This document shows positions 48,761-61,448 of a stretch of 64,000 nucleotides of DNA, piece by piece. This stretch comes from Hybos culiciformis (taxonomy: Eukaryota; Arthropoda; Insecta; Diptera; Hybotidae): positions 17,029,829 to 17,093,828 of the forward strand of contig OZ023275.1 in NCBI GenBank assembly GCA_964007475.1, in the 5' to 3' direction. The notes beneath the pieces were generated by a model. That model searched no databases. It saw only the letters and a program-made list of their open reading frames with translations, and was not told the DNA's origin. Each line of letters opens with the position of its first letter. The first letter of the stretch is position 1. A program made the position numbers and the translations under genes.

Positions 48761-50970
48761 TTCCAGAAATTCGTTAGAAATTTATTGCTCATCAGTTTTC
48801 ATATAATTTCCTAATTATATTCATAAATGTGTATTATGAGTAGCTAGAAATATACTTATGTGTGTTCTTTATAAAAATAACATAGTATTGTATATACATG
48901 TATTATAGCGTAATGTATCAAATTTATTTTATTTGCTTATTCATTATTTTTCGATCAAAGTTGTTCATAGATAGATAGTTAGTTCATTGGTAACAATAAA
49001 AGTTTTAATTATAAAATTTAAAGAATCGATTCACCAAATAAACAATGAAGTTAAGCAAAAATGTTCCACATTTGTTTCGGATGAATAAGTTATGTTTTAG
49101 ATTTTGTAATTTATATATTGGAAAAATAGAAATTAATTTACATTGAATTTATGTCCAATAATCGTTTGGAATCTGCAAGTATTTAGAATTTCCAACTATT
49201 ATAAAAATTTTTATAAAATATTAAATAATAATTTCATTACTTTTTAAATACGGTAAAATAACAAGTATATTACATTGTACTATAGAATTAGAATAATTAT
49301 TTTTTTGTTTAATTTTTTTAAAGGATATATATTCAAAAATTCGTCAACATGTTCACTTCCGGATTATCCTTGATCAATGAATTCAACTGTTCGGTTCATT
49401 GATGAGAAATATGTTTTCAACATATGAAATCCGAATCCTCCGATTTTCTGTTTAATTAAATGATAATGTTCGACTATATTCATAATTAATTCGAAATGAT
49501 GACTTTATTTTTAAAAAAATTGAATTTTTTAGAATACCTATATTGCGAAATCAAAATATATCTTCTTTTTAAATTGAAAATCCAGAAAAATAGTTTAATG
49601 GTAAATGTTAATTTAATTAAATTTTTTTCAATAATAATAAAATGATACTTTAATAAAAGTTTGATTGAAACTGTAATTTCAATGTTTTTAAAATATGTAT
49701 TTAAAATACTATATTATAAAGATTTGAACAAAACAACAGGTAATATTATATTATATATTAATTGATATTCAAAGCGAAACTATGTCATAAAAATTATTTA
49801 CAAGAACCATTCTAGAGAGAAAAAAGTTACAACTATTTATTTAACAGCTTTTAAAATGAATATACTTTTGATTTTTTAACATGGATTTATATATATATAA
49901 CAATTTTTACAATTTAAGTTACAAACAGAATAATGAAAAGATTAATAATCACTATAATTAAAAATTTAAAAATATTTTCTGGAGAGATTAAAATAAAATC
50001 AATTAAATCAAAACAACAATTTTCTGTGGAGTCGCATTAGAAATCAATTCATAGTATCCATAATTTTGTGCAAAGATGAACTCAAAATTTTTTTGCTGAG
50101 GGAAAGTTCTCAATGGATGAAGTGTGTGTATTTAGTTCCAATAATTAAGGAAAATCAATATTACTGTTAAGCAAACCAAAAATATACAAAACATTAGCAA
50201 CACTGTTCTTTCTTAACTTAAGATGTTGAATATGTATCAAATAGCATTTATCCACATACGAGCCCGCTGAAAAAATAATTTAGATATCATAATACTCATA
50301 AATGCATACTATTCTGAATAAAATCTAATTTTTGATGCATTTAAATTCAAAGGTTTTTTAATAATTAAACATTTTTTTATTTATTAATTTTGTATATGTA
50401 AAATGTACATACGTAAATATGTACGTAAATATGTACATTTTAATTCGGAAAACGTTTTTTTTATTACATTTGATAATAATTTTAGTTTGTTGATTGAATT
50501 TCAATTTGATTTTTTTTCAAACTTCTTCTTCAAAATCTGTCTAAACCCTGTATCAAAACCCTTACTAAATGCAATAAGAAAATGGAAATAAATGTGGAAA
50601 GTTTAAAAACTTTGATTTTAGAGCTTCGAAGCTACAATAAAAAAAAGGAGTTGAGCAATGTATTTGAAAGTACAATGTTTTGAAATCTATCTATACCTTA
50701 AATTACCTTTCAAATTGTAAATTTCTGCGAAACGTTTTTAGTTCAAAAATATTTTTCTTAAATTTTTGCTTACTCACTTTAAAAATTGTTTTTTAAATAA
50801 AAAGATAAATATACAACTTCAGAAAATTATAAATTTTGAAATTTTTTAGTTTTTTTTATTATCATTATGTCAAACTTCAATAAATCAATTCAATTCAATT
50901 CAAAATGTTTCTTTTATTTCTCTTAATAATTTTCGCAAAATATATAAATTTATTAAAATTAAAAAAAGAT
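48761..50970. other. A+T-rich intron sequence
   Basis: No gene or bounded repeat seen. Confidence 0.45.
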
Positions 50971-50973
50971 TAA

Positions 50974-51378
50974 TGCCTTGTTCAGACAATGAACTCTGAT
51001 CATGATAATCTTACTTTTTGTGATTATCATTCTTTTTTCCATGATTTGCTCATACAAAAAAAGTGTCATCGGAAATCATGATTATCGAAAATCATGAAAA
51101 ATTTCAGGGATGATTTTATAGTTTTTTACCATCCATGTTACCCATTTCCACTCATTCCTAGTTATTTTTGACTTTTATTTTTGACATATTTTCTTTATTT
51201 ACAAAACAAAAAAAAATTTGAGTAGCAAATAATATTTATGTTTTTATTTTGTTTGCTTTCATGTTGTTTACTTTTTTTGTTTTCGTTCATAATCGCGTTC
51301 ACACACGTTTTCAAAGTATGATTATCTACGCAAATCATGATTACGAAATCATGATTAAGTCGTTGTCTGAACAAGGCA
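50974..51378. mobile_element. PIF/Harbinger-type MITE
   Basis: A 405-bp element. The termini TGCCTTGTTCAGACAA and their inverse are flanked by TAA (50971-50973 and 51379-51381). A TWA 3-bp duplication and ends of the form GCCTTGTTCAGAC are the usual marks of PIF/Harbinger elements. Both subterminal regions carry repeated ATCATGATTATC-like motifs, probably transposase or Myb-like protein binding sites. The short open frames inside are not recognisable. Confidence 0.82.
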
Positions 51379-51659
51379 TAAAACACATTTTTTTTTTCAA
51401 CTAATGCCCCTATTTCTAGTAATCTGCTTTTTTTTTTAATTAGAATGTTTTTGCCAAATTTAATTTATTTTTATAAACATACAACGTACACTGTGCATGC
51501 AAATACTTAATTATTATTTTATACATACATATTATACATAAATATACATATAATTTTGTGGTAAAACTATTTCCTAAAAAACCACATAATTTTATTCATC
51601 AACTTCAATGAACTTTTTCTCAATTCAATAATAAATATTTTCCAATAAAATTGATAAAT

Positions 51660-52200
51660 ATTTTCCAATATGAAACCAATAATAATACTTAGAACTGTAA
51701 CTCCTAAAAACAATAATTTTAATTGATTAAGATCAATAGGAACATTTATTCTATATAGTATATAATCTTATTTGTTTCAACCCATCATAATAACTGTAAT
51801 TTCCAAGCCCTAACGAATCCTTGTTCTCTTATTATAAAAATAAATTTATCAAAAGATAAATTGCATTTTTAGTATTATGGTTATGGAACGAAAACTATTT
51901 TGACAATAAAATGTTTGTGTAAGATTACGAATAGCCAAAAATTATAAATTATAATTGAATAGTTTGTTTGATGAAACATATTTAGAATTTTTATAGTCAA
52001 TAAGATCTGATGCGTTAATATGTTGAAAATCTGATATATTATTCAGATAATACTCAGGCAAAATTTTTATATTCAATTTTATCAAATCATCCCAAGAATG
52101 AATTTGTCTACCATCTTTAGGTTTATTTAAAAAGCTTTGTAAGATGGCCAAATAAAACAAGTAACGATAATAAAAATCATAATAAAATTATTTGAACTCG
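51660..52200 (-). pseudogene. Ionotropic receptor pseudogene (C-terminal half)
   Basis: Decayed relative of the receptor at 19833-21767, on the opposite strand. The clearest block (51942-52160, read on the minus strand) has LQSFLNKPKD, then IHSWDDLIKLNIKILPEYYL. It aligns with LGSYLTKPEE and INNWNDLIELKIQILMPNRY after M3 of the intact receptor. After a stop and frame changes come TKNAIYLLINLFL (compare TKNSIFVDQFNEFL), then R-E-Q-G-F-V-R-A-W-K (compare A-Q-A-Y-G-L-M-Q-A-W-L). Last is PIDLNQLKLLFLG with an M4-like hydrophobic run (compare PIDVYQLRLLWIV). At least two stops and two frameshifts separate the blocks. The N-terminal half and M1 were not found. Confidence 0.82.
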
Positions 52201-52922
52201 ACGTAATACAAATAGATTTCAATAATGTTAAACTGAAATCATCAAAATAATAGTATTTGTTGATGATGGCTTTTAATCTTGACTTCATTAATCAAACTGT
52301 TAAATGATTTCCAAAAGGATAACTTAAACTTAAATAAAACAAAGTAAATATTATAAACAGGCATGAGGCACATATCAATATTAAATATTTCGATGTTATT
52401 ATGATATTGTACACGGATTTAGATTTTTTTCAAAACAAAATTAATTCTTTTATAAAAATTAACAGAATTATTATATTAGTTCTCGTACAGTTTTGTACAA
52501 TGTTTAACTCTTAATCAACACTATTTATCTTGCATTGTGTATTCAGCCTTTAATTATAAAATTACTGTTGATGAAGCAATCAATTGTTTGAAGATTTTTT
52601 TTAATATCGATTAAAATAAAGATAATTCAATATTTTACGTAAAATTATTATATTTTTTTTAATATGCAATTATCATAAATATAAAAACCAGTTCGAGATA
52701 ACTGAATAGCTTTAAAGCTACATCCAGATGTTCAGGTGGGTAATCATTTTTGGTTTTGGCAAACTTATACGATTATGAAATTAAAATAATTTAAAAATTT
52801 TCCTTCCTTCTTATAATTGAACTGACTGGTATTAAGCTTTTTTATTTACTTCATTCAAAAAACATTAGTAAACAGTATGTATTTCTAAATATATTTAATG
52901 ACAAAATTAAAGAAACACTTAC

Positions 52923-53075
52923 ACGCAAGGCTTGCATTGTGTCATATGAAGATCCCAGTTTAAATGAAAATTAAACATTTTTAATTTGGCCACGGCTCGC
53001 TGTTTAAGAGTTTCTCCTACATGTGATTGTTGATGACTTGAAGATTCATTTCGAAATCCACTAAAAAATTTGCCG
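52923..53075 (-). CDS. Internal exon A of the minus-strand host gene
   Basis: A 153-bp exon bounded by CTTTTTCAG and the consensus donor GTAAGT on the minus strand. Only one frame is open. It encodes 50 residues: GKFFSGFRNESSS at the start, then GETLKQRAVAKL, then MFNFHLNWDLHMTQCKPC at the end, followed by a split Val codon. It ends with two bases of a codon and exon B starts with the third, so the two exons, 19.6 kb apart, join in frame. Upstream exons were not found with confidence. A strong donor at about 60436-60441 (minus strand) could belong to one. The CxxC and hydrophobic/aromatic block look conserved, but I cannot name the protein. It is a large gene with a giant intron that hosts other genes. 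Confidence 0.75.
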
Positions 53076-53208
53076 CTGAAAAAGAAAATTTTAGAATTTT
53101 TAATTTTTTGAATGACTAACAGCTTTTAATTTTAATTGTTACATATTTCTAGAAAATTGAATTAAATAAAAACGTCTCGAACTTTCACTCTGATATACAA
53201 TAATGTAT

Positions 53209-53212
<4 letters not shown>

Positions 53213-53247
<35 letters not shown>
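53213..53247. repeat. (AT)n microsatellite
   Basis: About 17 uninterrupted AT dinucleotides. Confidence 0.95.
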
Positions 53248-53250
<3 letters not shown>

Positions 53251-53344
53251 TAAGGTTTTTAATGGGCATGTGGTCGGTATGTTGTATTTAGTAGTATAGA
53301 ATTTAGATCGCTAAATGGAATATTATATGCGTCAATAAACATGC

Positions 53345-53451
53345 AATCATTTAGATGCATCAGCGTGAATAATGAAATCATTTAGATGCATCTGCGTGAA
53401 TAATGAAATCATTTAGATGCATCAGCGTAAATAATGAAATCATTTAGATGT
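53345..53451. repeat. 31-bp tandem repeat, about 3.4 copies
   Basis: ATCATTTAGATGCATCWGCG, followed by TRAATAATGAA, repeats at 53346, 53377, 53408 and 53439, an exact 31-bp step. The copies are nearly identical, so the array is young. There are no spacers, so it is not a CRISPR array. Confidence 0.95.
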
Positions 53452-53618
53452 TCTCACAATATTTTAATAGACAAATACCAACAAAAAATGAAAAAAAAAT
53501 GTGTATATCAACTTTTGTTTTTGTTTTTTCATTGTAAATGTATAGACTGCAACTACCTTACACTATGCACTTTAAAACAGTATGTTAACAAATTTTGTTA
53601 TAGAACTCGTTCTGTACT

Positions 53619-53712
53619 TACACAAAAACACATAGACACTTGTCAATTTATATCACTCGACCTTCGGTCTCGTGATATAAGTATTGACTCGTGTCAATGT
53701 GTTTTTGTGTAT
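53619..53712. repeat. 94-bp palindrome next to a TIR element
   Basis: Ends TACACAAAAACACATAGACAC... and the inverse GTGTTTTTGTGTA; a centre of CGACCTTCGGTCTCG pairs with itself. TA abuts both ends. It sits directly against the CAGGGG terminus of the next element, so one probably inserted at the edge of the other. Confidence 0.8.
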
Positions 53713-53713
53713 A

Positions 53714-55820
53714 CAGGGGTGGAATCATATAACAATTGTCACCGGTCGACAATCGACAATTGTCACAAAATTTAACAATTGTTGACTTTTTGCTTCATGT
53801 AATTTTAATAGGTGGAAATCACATTTCTCATAATATTATTCAGAAATTAACGAAAAAAAAATTTTTTAATTGTCGACTTCGATCACAAACACGACCAATT
53901 CGACTTTTTTGCTTCATGAAAAAATATCGTGAATTTTTAAATATCGTTTTAGCAAAAAATATAGTGTAGAGAATTTTTTTTAAATATTAAACCACATTTT
54001 TTCTCTCTCAATAATTTCTTAATTTAGTAAACAAACTCAAAAATTTTATACTGTATTTATGATTTTAAAACATACACTAACAAAAGGTTTTTAGTTGTAT
54101 TCTTTATAATGGCAACGTGAAAATTGATATAGAAAATTTTTTATTTCGTATGTGGTGTGGTGTTCACTTCAATTTCGCATAAATTGTGAATTTAAGGTTT
54201 TATGAAATTTTTGAAAATTACGCATACTTATTTTACACTTTTTCATAATTGTGTTTTATTTATAATTCGTTAATCATAAAAATGTTTAGAACTCATCTAT
54301 TTAACTTATGCTTTTATGTTGATTAAAAGTACCTACTTCTTTTTAAGATAAATTTTAAACAAATATTTCAATCAATTCATTAATTTTGGAAAAACAAAAC
54401 CATTATTTTACTTCATTAAAATGTATTTATTTAATTAAAAAATGATTATTTTCTTAACCGATTTTATTTTATTCAGAACTAAGTACTTCTGCTTGGGTCA
54501 AATTTTGTGTTAATATTTAACATACTTCGTTTGTTCCGATTCATATTTCTTCCTTGACAATATTATCTAAGAGATAAATAACATAACAATAGAATGACTT
54601 ATCAAACGTGCTTCTTTAGTTTTGCATCTTTTAGCTGAGTCAAAGCAAATAATCTTCCTTGAATTATGTACATATTTACATTGGTATCTAATTCAAATTT
54701 TATTATTTTAATTTCTGATCATTATCTAGGAAATAATAAATTTTTATAAAAATTTAGGTTTTAGGAGCCATAACTAATTTAAATGATTTTTAGTGTTTAA
54801 AAAATTAAATTTAATTAGAGAATAAATTATAACTATAAAACAATTGTTTAAGAATAAACAATTTATTTTTATAAATAAGCCAAGTATTTTCTTTCAATAA
54901 TGGTCAATCAGATAAAAATATTAAACTATCAAATGGTCCAAAAATAAAAAAATTCTATAATAAATAACATTCAATAAGGCATCTTGAAAACTGCCATTCA
55001 AGGATTAAATATTAGCCCTTCTCACCTCCTACAATTCATAAAATCGTAAATCAAAATTTTAACATGATACATTGTAGTTTTTGTTAATTTATAATTTAGA
55101 AATTAATGGCCAAATATCTAGACTTTCTTATTATTGAAGTTTTTAATTCACTACAAAAATAAAACGTTTTATTTTTTTAAGATGCTTATAGATGTTTATT
55201 CTTTATTCAACAACAGTTTGAACCTTCGACGAAATGGAAATAATTAAAAAAAAACAAAAAAAAAAAAACGTAATCCTTATCAATGGTTACGAAATAAAAT
55301 CATTTGTTGAATAAAAGTAAATTGACATTTTATAAAAAAAAAATTTTGATTTATTAATTTATTGTTTTAAAATTGACGACCAAAAAATAGCTGTCGTTTT
55401 TATTTGATAGACAATTGTCTATAATTTCAGTTATGTGAAGCTAAACTTTTTTTCGACAATTGTCTATTAAATTCAAAAAAAGTAGGTACATAATTTTTTT
55501 TTCTCCGCGCTCACATTTTTTTAAATATTTTATAAATCAAAGTTCACTCTATAAATCAGTTGAAATTTTATGTTTTTATTAAGTTTTATAACCCACACAT
55601 TTACAATTTGGACTCTTCTTTTCTTGAAGTAAGCTTTACTTTGTATATATTTTCTCTTAAAGAGAGGAAATAAACTCTTTTTTTGCCAGAAAGAAATATA
55701 ATATACAACAGATGATGATGATTAAATACGCGAAGCAATAATTTTCATTGTCCATACAAATTGATCGTGTTTGAAATTGTCGATTGTAACAAAAACGACA
55801 AAGTTACATAATTCCACCCC
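53714..55820. mobile_element. TIR element of about 2.1 kb, possibly hAT
   Basis: The left end CAGGGGTGGAATCATATAAC and the right end, inverse of CTGGGGTGGAATTATGTAAC, are matching TIRs 2.1 kb apart. Repeated GACAATTGTC palindromes lie near both ends (about 53740-53790 and 55410-55465). The interior is A+T-rich and I find no transposase. A possible 8-bp duplication, AACTCGTT (53604-53611) versus AACTCGTA (55823-55830), would place the left boundary outside the 94-bp palindrome, consistent with that palindrome having inserted into the end of this element. That part is inference. Confidence 0.65.
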
Positions 55821-55830
55821 AGAACTCGTA

Positions 55831-58800
55831 ATTACTAACAAATTTAGTTAACATATACAATAATCTACTATTAACAGTGTCTTTATAAATTTCTTCAATA
55901 AATAAAATTCAAAGACATTGGCATTTAAACAAAATTAAAAATATAATATTCTATAACACAATATTCCTTTTTTCATATGAGAAAAAGATAAGTGAACTTT
56001 AATGATTATATGTGTTTTATATCTTAATTATGAATAATGTTAGTATATTATATTTCTCTCAGACTTTTAATAATTGAGTAAAAACTATAGGAAGAAAAAT
56101 TATTTACAACTCATATTCATTAATCCGAAGTACAAAATTTTGTCACCACACAATTAGGTAATGAAAATTTAAGTTTACCATTAATCATTATTAATAATAA
56201 ACAAATTTCTTCTAAAGAATCTGAAAACTAACAGATTGAAAATGTTAATTATAAAATATAATAATTAAACGTATGTAATATTTTTACAATACATATAACA
56301 CTATTATATTTATATGGTATTTTATACATTATGTTTCTACATGCATGTTAATAATTTCTTTTTAAACATTAAAATGAATAAATAAGTGTACATAGATATA
56401 GTTAATATTTTTAAAATATGTATTTTTTCATAAAAAAAAAAGTTGTGAATTTATGTGCAGCATTAAAAATTGAATGCATTAGAAGAGACAGTATTTTTTA
56501 TAGCGAAATGTTTATGTACATTAAAATATTCTAAATATATTAAAAATAATAAATCACATGATAAATCATTATCTTTGATATTGTGTTACGTGTATTATGT
56601 TTTTTTTTTTGAGAAAAATTTTCAATTGAAAACAGGTGTTTTTGATATTTTCTTAATGCAATATTGCATATTCGATGAAACGTTTCGTATAATTTACACC
56701 ACGAAATTTTTGAAGTGAGTAAAACTTAAAAAATTGTTAAACATAATATTGTATAGATAATTATATATGTATAAAATAAAGTATGTGTATTTATTTTTGG
56801 AATATTTCCAGAAACTTTTTGTATCTTCCATTGTAAGTTCAATGCCTTCCGTTTGTTTTTCTTTTTAAAACAAAGCTTTTTTTTTCAACGTACTATCATT
56901 AAAATACCCCATTATTACATGAACTACAACCAAAATTTTATGTAGTCCTTTTGAATTAAAGTTCATTTTTTTTTGGTCTTGCATATAATATTTATGTATA
57001 AATATGTATATGAACATGTTTTTACACTATACATTTTAAGGATCATTTGAAAATTTAATTCATTTTTCTATATATTTTCATTCATTGTCCGTAATCAAAT
57101 TACTTTTCACAAAGAAAAATAGGTAGATATATATTTTTTAAAATATTGAAATAGAAAATCTAAGGTCAAATTTCCTTTTAAACCTATTTTGGTATAGATA
57201 GAACAATTATTGAAGATTTAAGGTTTGAATGAACTGACAATTCAAAAGGTTCAAAAGTTAGAAATACTTTAAAAGTGTCATTAACTCTGTGTACACGGCA
57301 TATAGATAACGAAAAAAGTTGTTGGAGTTATATCTTAATTTAACTCAGTGTGACTGGAGAGTGTATAAAATAAAACAGTCTAGAAAAAATATTTATAGAT
57401 TTAAAAATCTAAACATTTCAATTTTGGTATTTTCAAGAGTGTTTAATTAAATTCCTTTAAGTGATCCAACATTTGTTTAAAATTTCATAAGCATTTCCCG
57501 CAACTACAGAGCAGAACCCGAATATGTTTAGATTTTTTCACGTTATTTATGGAAGTAAAATAATAAAACATTCCAAAAAATTTTAACAACTCTTTTTTTG
57601 ATCAACGCAGTACTTAAGTTTTTGTGCCAACACTTATGAAGGAAAAAAAAATAAATACTTCCCTTTTTAATGCTTTTCATTCTACTTCATATAATAATAC
57701 TCTATGTAAAAACTCAAATTGGGTGAATTTAGCGTAAAAAAAAATATAAGAGGTTCCCTTGTCCTAGTATAATTTCCTTTTATTTTTTTGCACATATGGT
57801 TTAAAAAACAATTTCACAGAATATGTGTCAATTTTTTGTTTTCTGGATTTATTCAAATTATAAATTTTATTTTCCTTAACCTGATACGTATAGCGTGACC
57901 AGATAATCAACTGGAGGAATTCATTTTTTCTGTAAATACGTGACCATATTTGCAATAAGGATACTATAATAGGATTAGTGAACTAAAGAGATGATTTCTT
58001 TTAGAAACTTGTATGCAGATTAAAATTTATAAATTAATATGTATAACTAAAACAGAATTGACTTTTTCGCATTGAATATTATTTGCAGTAAGGTATTGTA
58101 TGAATATTGCAAATATCGGTCGGTACTCCAAAACTAAAATAAAAGACGTACTCAGTCGTACAACAGGATTTCCATCATTTAATATCTTTATACTATACGA
58201 TGTATTGTACTTTATATTCTTTATATATTCTTAAATAGTCTCATATAATTATAAATATTTGATTTCGAATAGATGGAATAGATTCTATCATTGAATGAAC
58301 TTTAACAGAAGTTAAAGTAGTCGAACTACTCAGTTATTTAGAGCTCAATTAGTTGAAATGTTTTCTTTATTATTTTGTAATATTTAACATTCACTCTGTA
58401 GTTCAAGTCGTTTTCTTAATCACGGTTACAGGACCATCAACAATTATTTAATCGCAAAACTCTTGTTAAATATGCTCCTTAGTATTATGCATCCTATATA
58501 TGACACCGAACTATATATAGATAAAAACGTTGTACACAAAATCAAACATTAAAAATTTCAAATCAATTTAAAATAAAAGAATCCGGAAATGAAATTTCAA
58601 TAATCTTCTTTGACACACAACAAAAAAAAACTCAATTTCTATTAAAATTTATTCAAAATTTTAACCTGATGTCAAAAAATTGAAAGAAAAAAAGTTATTA
58701 AATTTTCATGTTTGTTTATTTGTTTAACATATAACTAAAACCAAAATTTTGATCAATTCATATTATTTAAAAAATCTAAAATGAAAAACAATAAATTTTG

Positions 58801-61266
58801 TTTTTACAACTTTAATTTTATGGAATGAAAATAAAATAAAATTTATAAAAATAATATTTTTTGTCATGTTTGTTTTTACAAAAACAAAAATCATATTCCA
58901 CATATATATGAAACTGTCTGATGTCTGTCATGGAGAATAACAAAATAAAAAATACAGAAACAAAAAGCTGAATCATAATTCGTAGTTCGATGAAAATTTT
59001 AACTTTTCTAGGCAAAAAAAGAAAAATAAAAATCATATTTATTTTTTTTTTTTTTTCAAAAAAAATTGACATATTCATGATTTTAGGAACTTTTATTAGA
59101 TTTTCAAAGAATCAAAGAATATTTTATTATACAAAACTTTTATTCAAAAAAAAACAAAAAACACTGAAGAAAACTTTTCAAAACAATTTTATTTGTTTTT
59201 CTTGCCAAAGTATTTAAAATATTATGATAAAATTTACATAAATGCAAAAATAATGAATTTCAATTCTATATAATAATATACAAAATTATGTTATATATTT
59301 TTTATTTATAGATTTGTGACGTCTGCAAGTTTTATTAGATCCAATGACACACTGATGACACTATACTTATAAATTAGTTTCAAGTCAATTAATTAGTTAA
59401 TAATTTAGCCAAGGATATATCGTGTGTTTTAATTAGATCTGCCTTGATGAAAACCAAATAAATACCTACATGAATATGATTTTCGAGGAATTATTAATAA
59501 AAATTTAGTAAATAATTATTACTGTTAGTCCCAGCGATATAGCTAGCATTGTTAGCTATATACATTTATACACTGTAGTGTTGTATGTTTAAATTATGAA
59601 ATTGTTTTTGAGGCTTTCAGAGTGACTTTTTTATTGCTTAAGATTTTTAATGTTTTTAAGTTGTTTTTCAACTTACATACAGGTATTTTGATATTTTCAT
59701 CTTTTTTATTTTTCATTTTACTAAACAACATAATCCTTATATTCCATACATAGCTTTTTTTTTGTTAAATTGTACCTACATAATTTTTGTGGTTTTAGGT
59801 GAGAAAAGAAAAACAAAAAGTTTTTATGTTTTTATCGAGTGTTTTTTTTTTTTGTGTAGTAGCCTTAAAGCCAATGTTAATGTGAATATATATCCTAAAT
59901 ACATATTTTGTAACCCTATATAGTGAAGACATCTCTGAATATATAGGTTCTATTATATTCCCATATAAGATTTTCTTTTTTCTGCTAAAACAAATTTATG
60001 TATATTCTTAAAAATGTAAAAACGAAAAACCAAAAAATAAGAAAAATATTGAAAAAATAAAAAATTTGTTTTTATATTTTTATTCCTGTAACCAACCTCT
60101 GATCTCTCACCTTTTCTGTTATTATTATTATTTTATTTTCAATTCAGCATTTTTATATCTTCGAAATTTTGTATATATTTAAATTATGAAGGCGAAAAAA
60201 AAACATTTTATTTTATTTTTTTTTTTTTTTTTCCACATTATTTTACCATTTTTATATTTTTGTTTATTGTTTCTTGTTTTGAAATAATATGTTTTATAAG
60301 ATTTATGAATATTTTCTTATAAGATAAAAAAAAAAATAAATAAAAATATTATTTCTTTTTCCCTAAATTCTTTCTCTAAGTGTCTCTGCATAAAATTTCA
60401 TTGTACATAGTTATGCATATATAATAAATATATTCAACTTACTGTGTTCCCAATCGAAAACAATTTAATGATAAAATTTGACAATATTTTTTTTTTTGTT
60501 ATGTTAAAAAAAAAAATCCTCTTAAGAATCATAAAAATAAATGATAAAACAATAATAATATAAAATTTTTTTTATTATTCTATTTTGTTTTCATTTTTTT
60601 TTTTTATGTACATAAATGGATTCATTACAATAATTTTAAATTGACGAAAAATTCAAAAATGAATAATTTATATTATTGTCCACTTTTAACAAAATTCAGC
60701 TATTATTATTCATACATACCGAATTTTTTTTTTTGTTTTTTTTTTATTATTTCAAAAATCGAACGCCCCTAAATGGGTAAATATTAAATAAATATGCACG
60801 GAAAATTAGCAGAAATTATAGCAGAAAAGTTATAAGTAAAATTGCTTTATTTTCTTGGCAGTATATACCCAAATTGTTGCATTTAATACAATATTATATA
60901 AATACCTAACCAAAATTGTATAGCAAATGAATTGTAGTGTAGCCACAATAAGATATAAAAAAATTATAGTTTTTAGTGATTTTTCTGAAATTTTTATGAC
61001 GAATATTGTTATGTATGAAGTATGAGCTAATTTTCCGTGCTATGACAAATAGCTAATTTTGATAAAAAGTGATCGATTTAAGCTACGTATTCAAAGCAAA
61101 TTACAAGAGTGTATAAGTTTTCAAAATATTGATTTGTTTTGTTCTTTTTTATCAAAAACAAGAATTTGTCGATCAATGGAAAGGCGGTATAAAGTTCTTG
61201 AAAATTAACTTAAAAACTTAAGTACCATTACTGCGAAATGTGAAAATATGTTTCTGTTTTCTTTTT
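55831..61266. other. A+T-rich sequence, no confident gene
   Basis: Long homopolymer A/T runs. A strong minus-strand donor (CACA/GTAAGT) lies at about 60436-60444 and could end an upstream exon or 5' leader of the host gene, but no acceptor or ATG supports it. Confidence 0.35.
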
Positions 61267-61276
61267 TTCCAGTTTT

Positions 61277-61448
61277 TTTGTTAAATTTTACAGAAAAACA
61301 AAAAAAATTAAAAGATCTAGCTCACCCACCACGGAGTTCAGGTCTTTGTTCTCTAACATATCATCCAACAAATCATTTCAGTCGAAATTGTATTAATCCT
61401 AAAAATTTATTAAGTGAGGGGTATATTGCAGAGTATCACTACAAATGT
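61277..61448 (+). CDS. Candidate exon, function unknown
   Basis: A GC-richer open stretch after an acceptor-like TTTTACAG. It encodes KQKKLKDLAHPPRSSGLCSL, then TYHPTNHFSRNCINPKNLL, then a short Cys-containing tail and stop (TGA at 61446-61448). A good donor (TTATTAA/GTGAGG) lies at about 61410, so it could be an internal exon ending there or a terminal exon running to the stop. Amino-acid composition (Pro, Ser, Cys, His) is unlike the chance frames nearby. No partner exon was found and no family is recognised. Confidence 0.3.

Noticed and set aside
53345..53451. Short direct repeats that could suggest a CRISPR array
   Set aside because: The repeats are contiguous with no unique spacers, and the genome is an insect's.
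57250..57370. Weak inverted similarity ACTCTGTGTACAC / ACTCAGTGTGAC
   Set aside because: The two are not convincingly inverted and show no target duplication.
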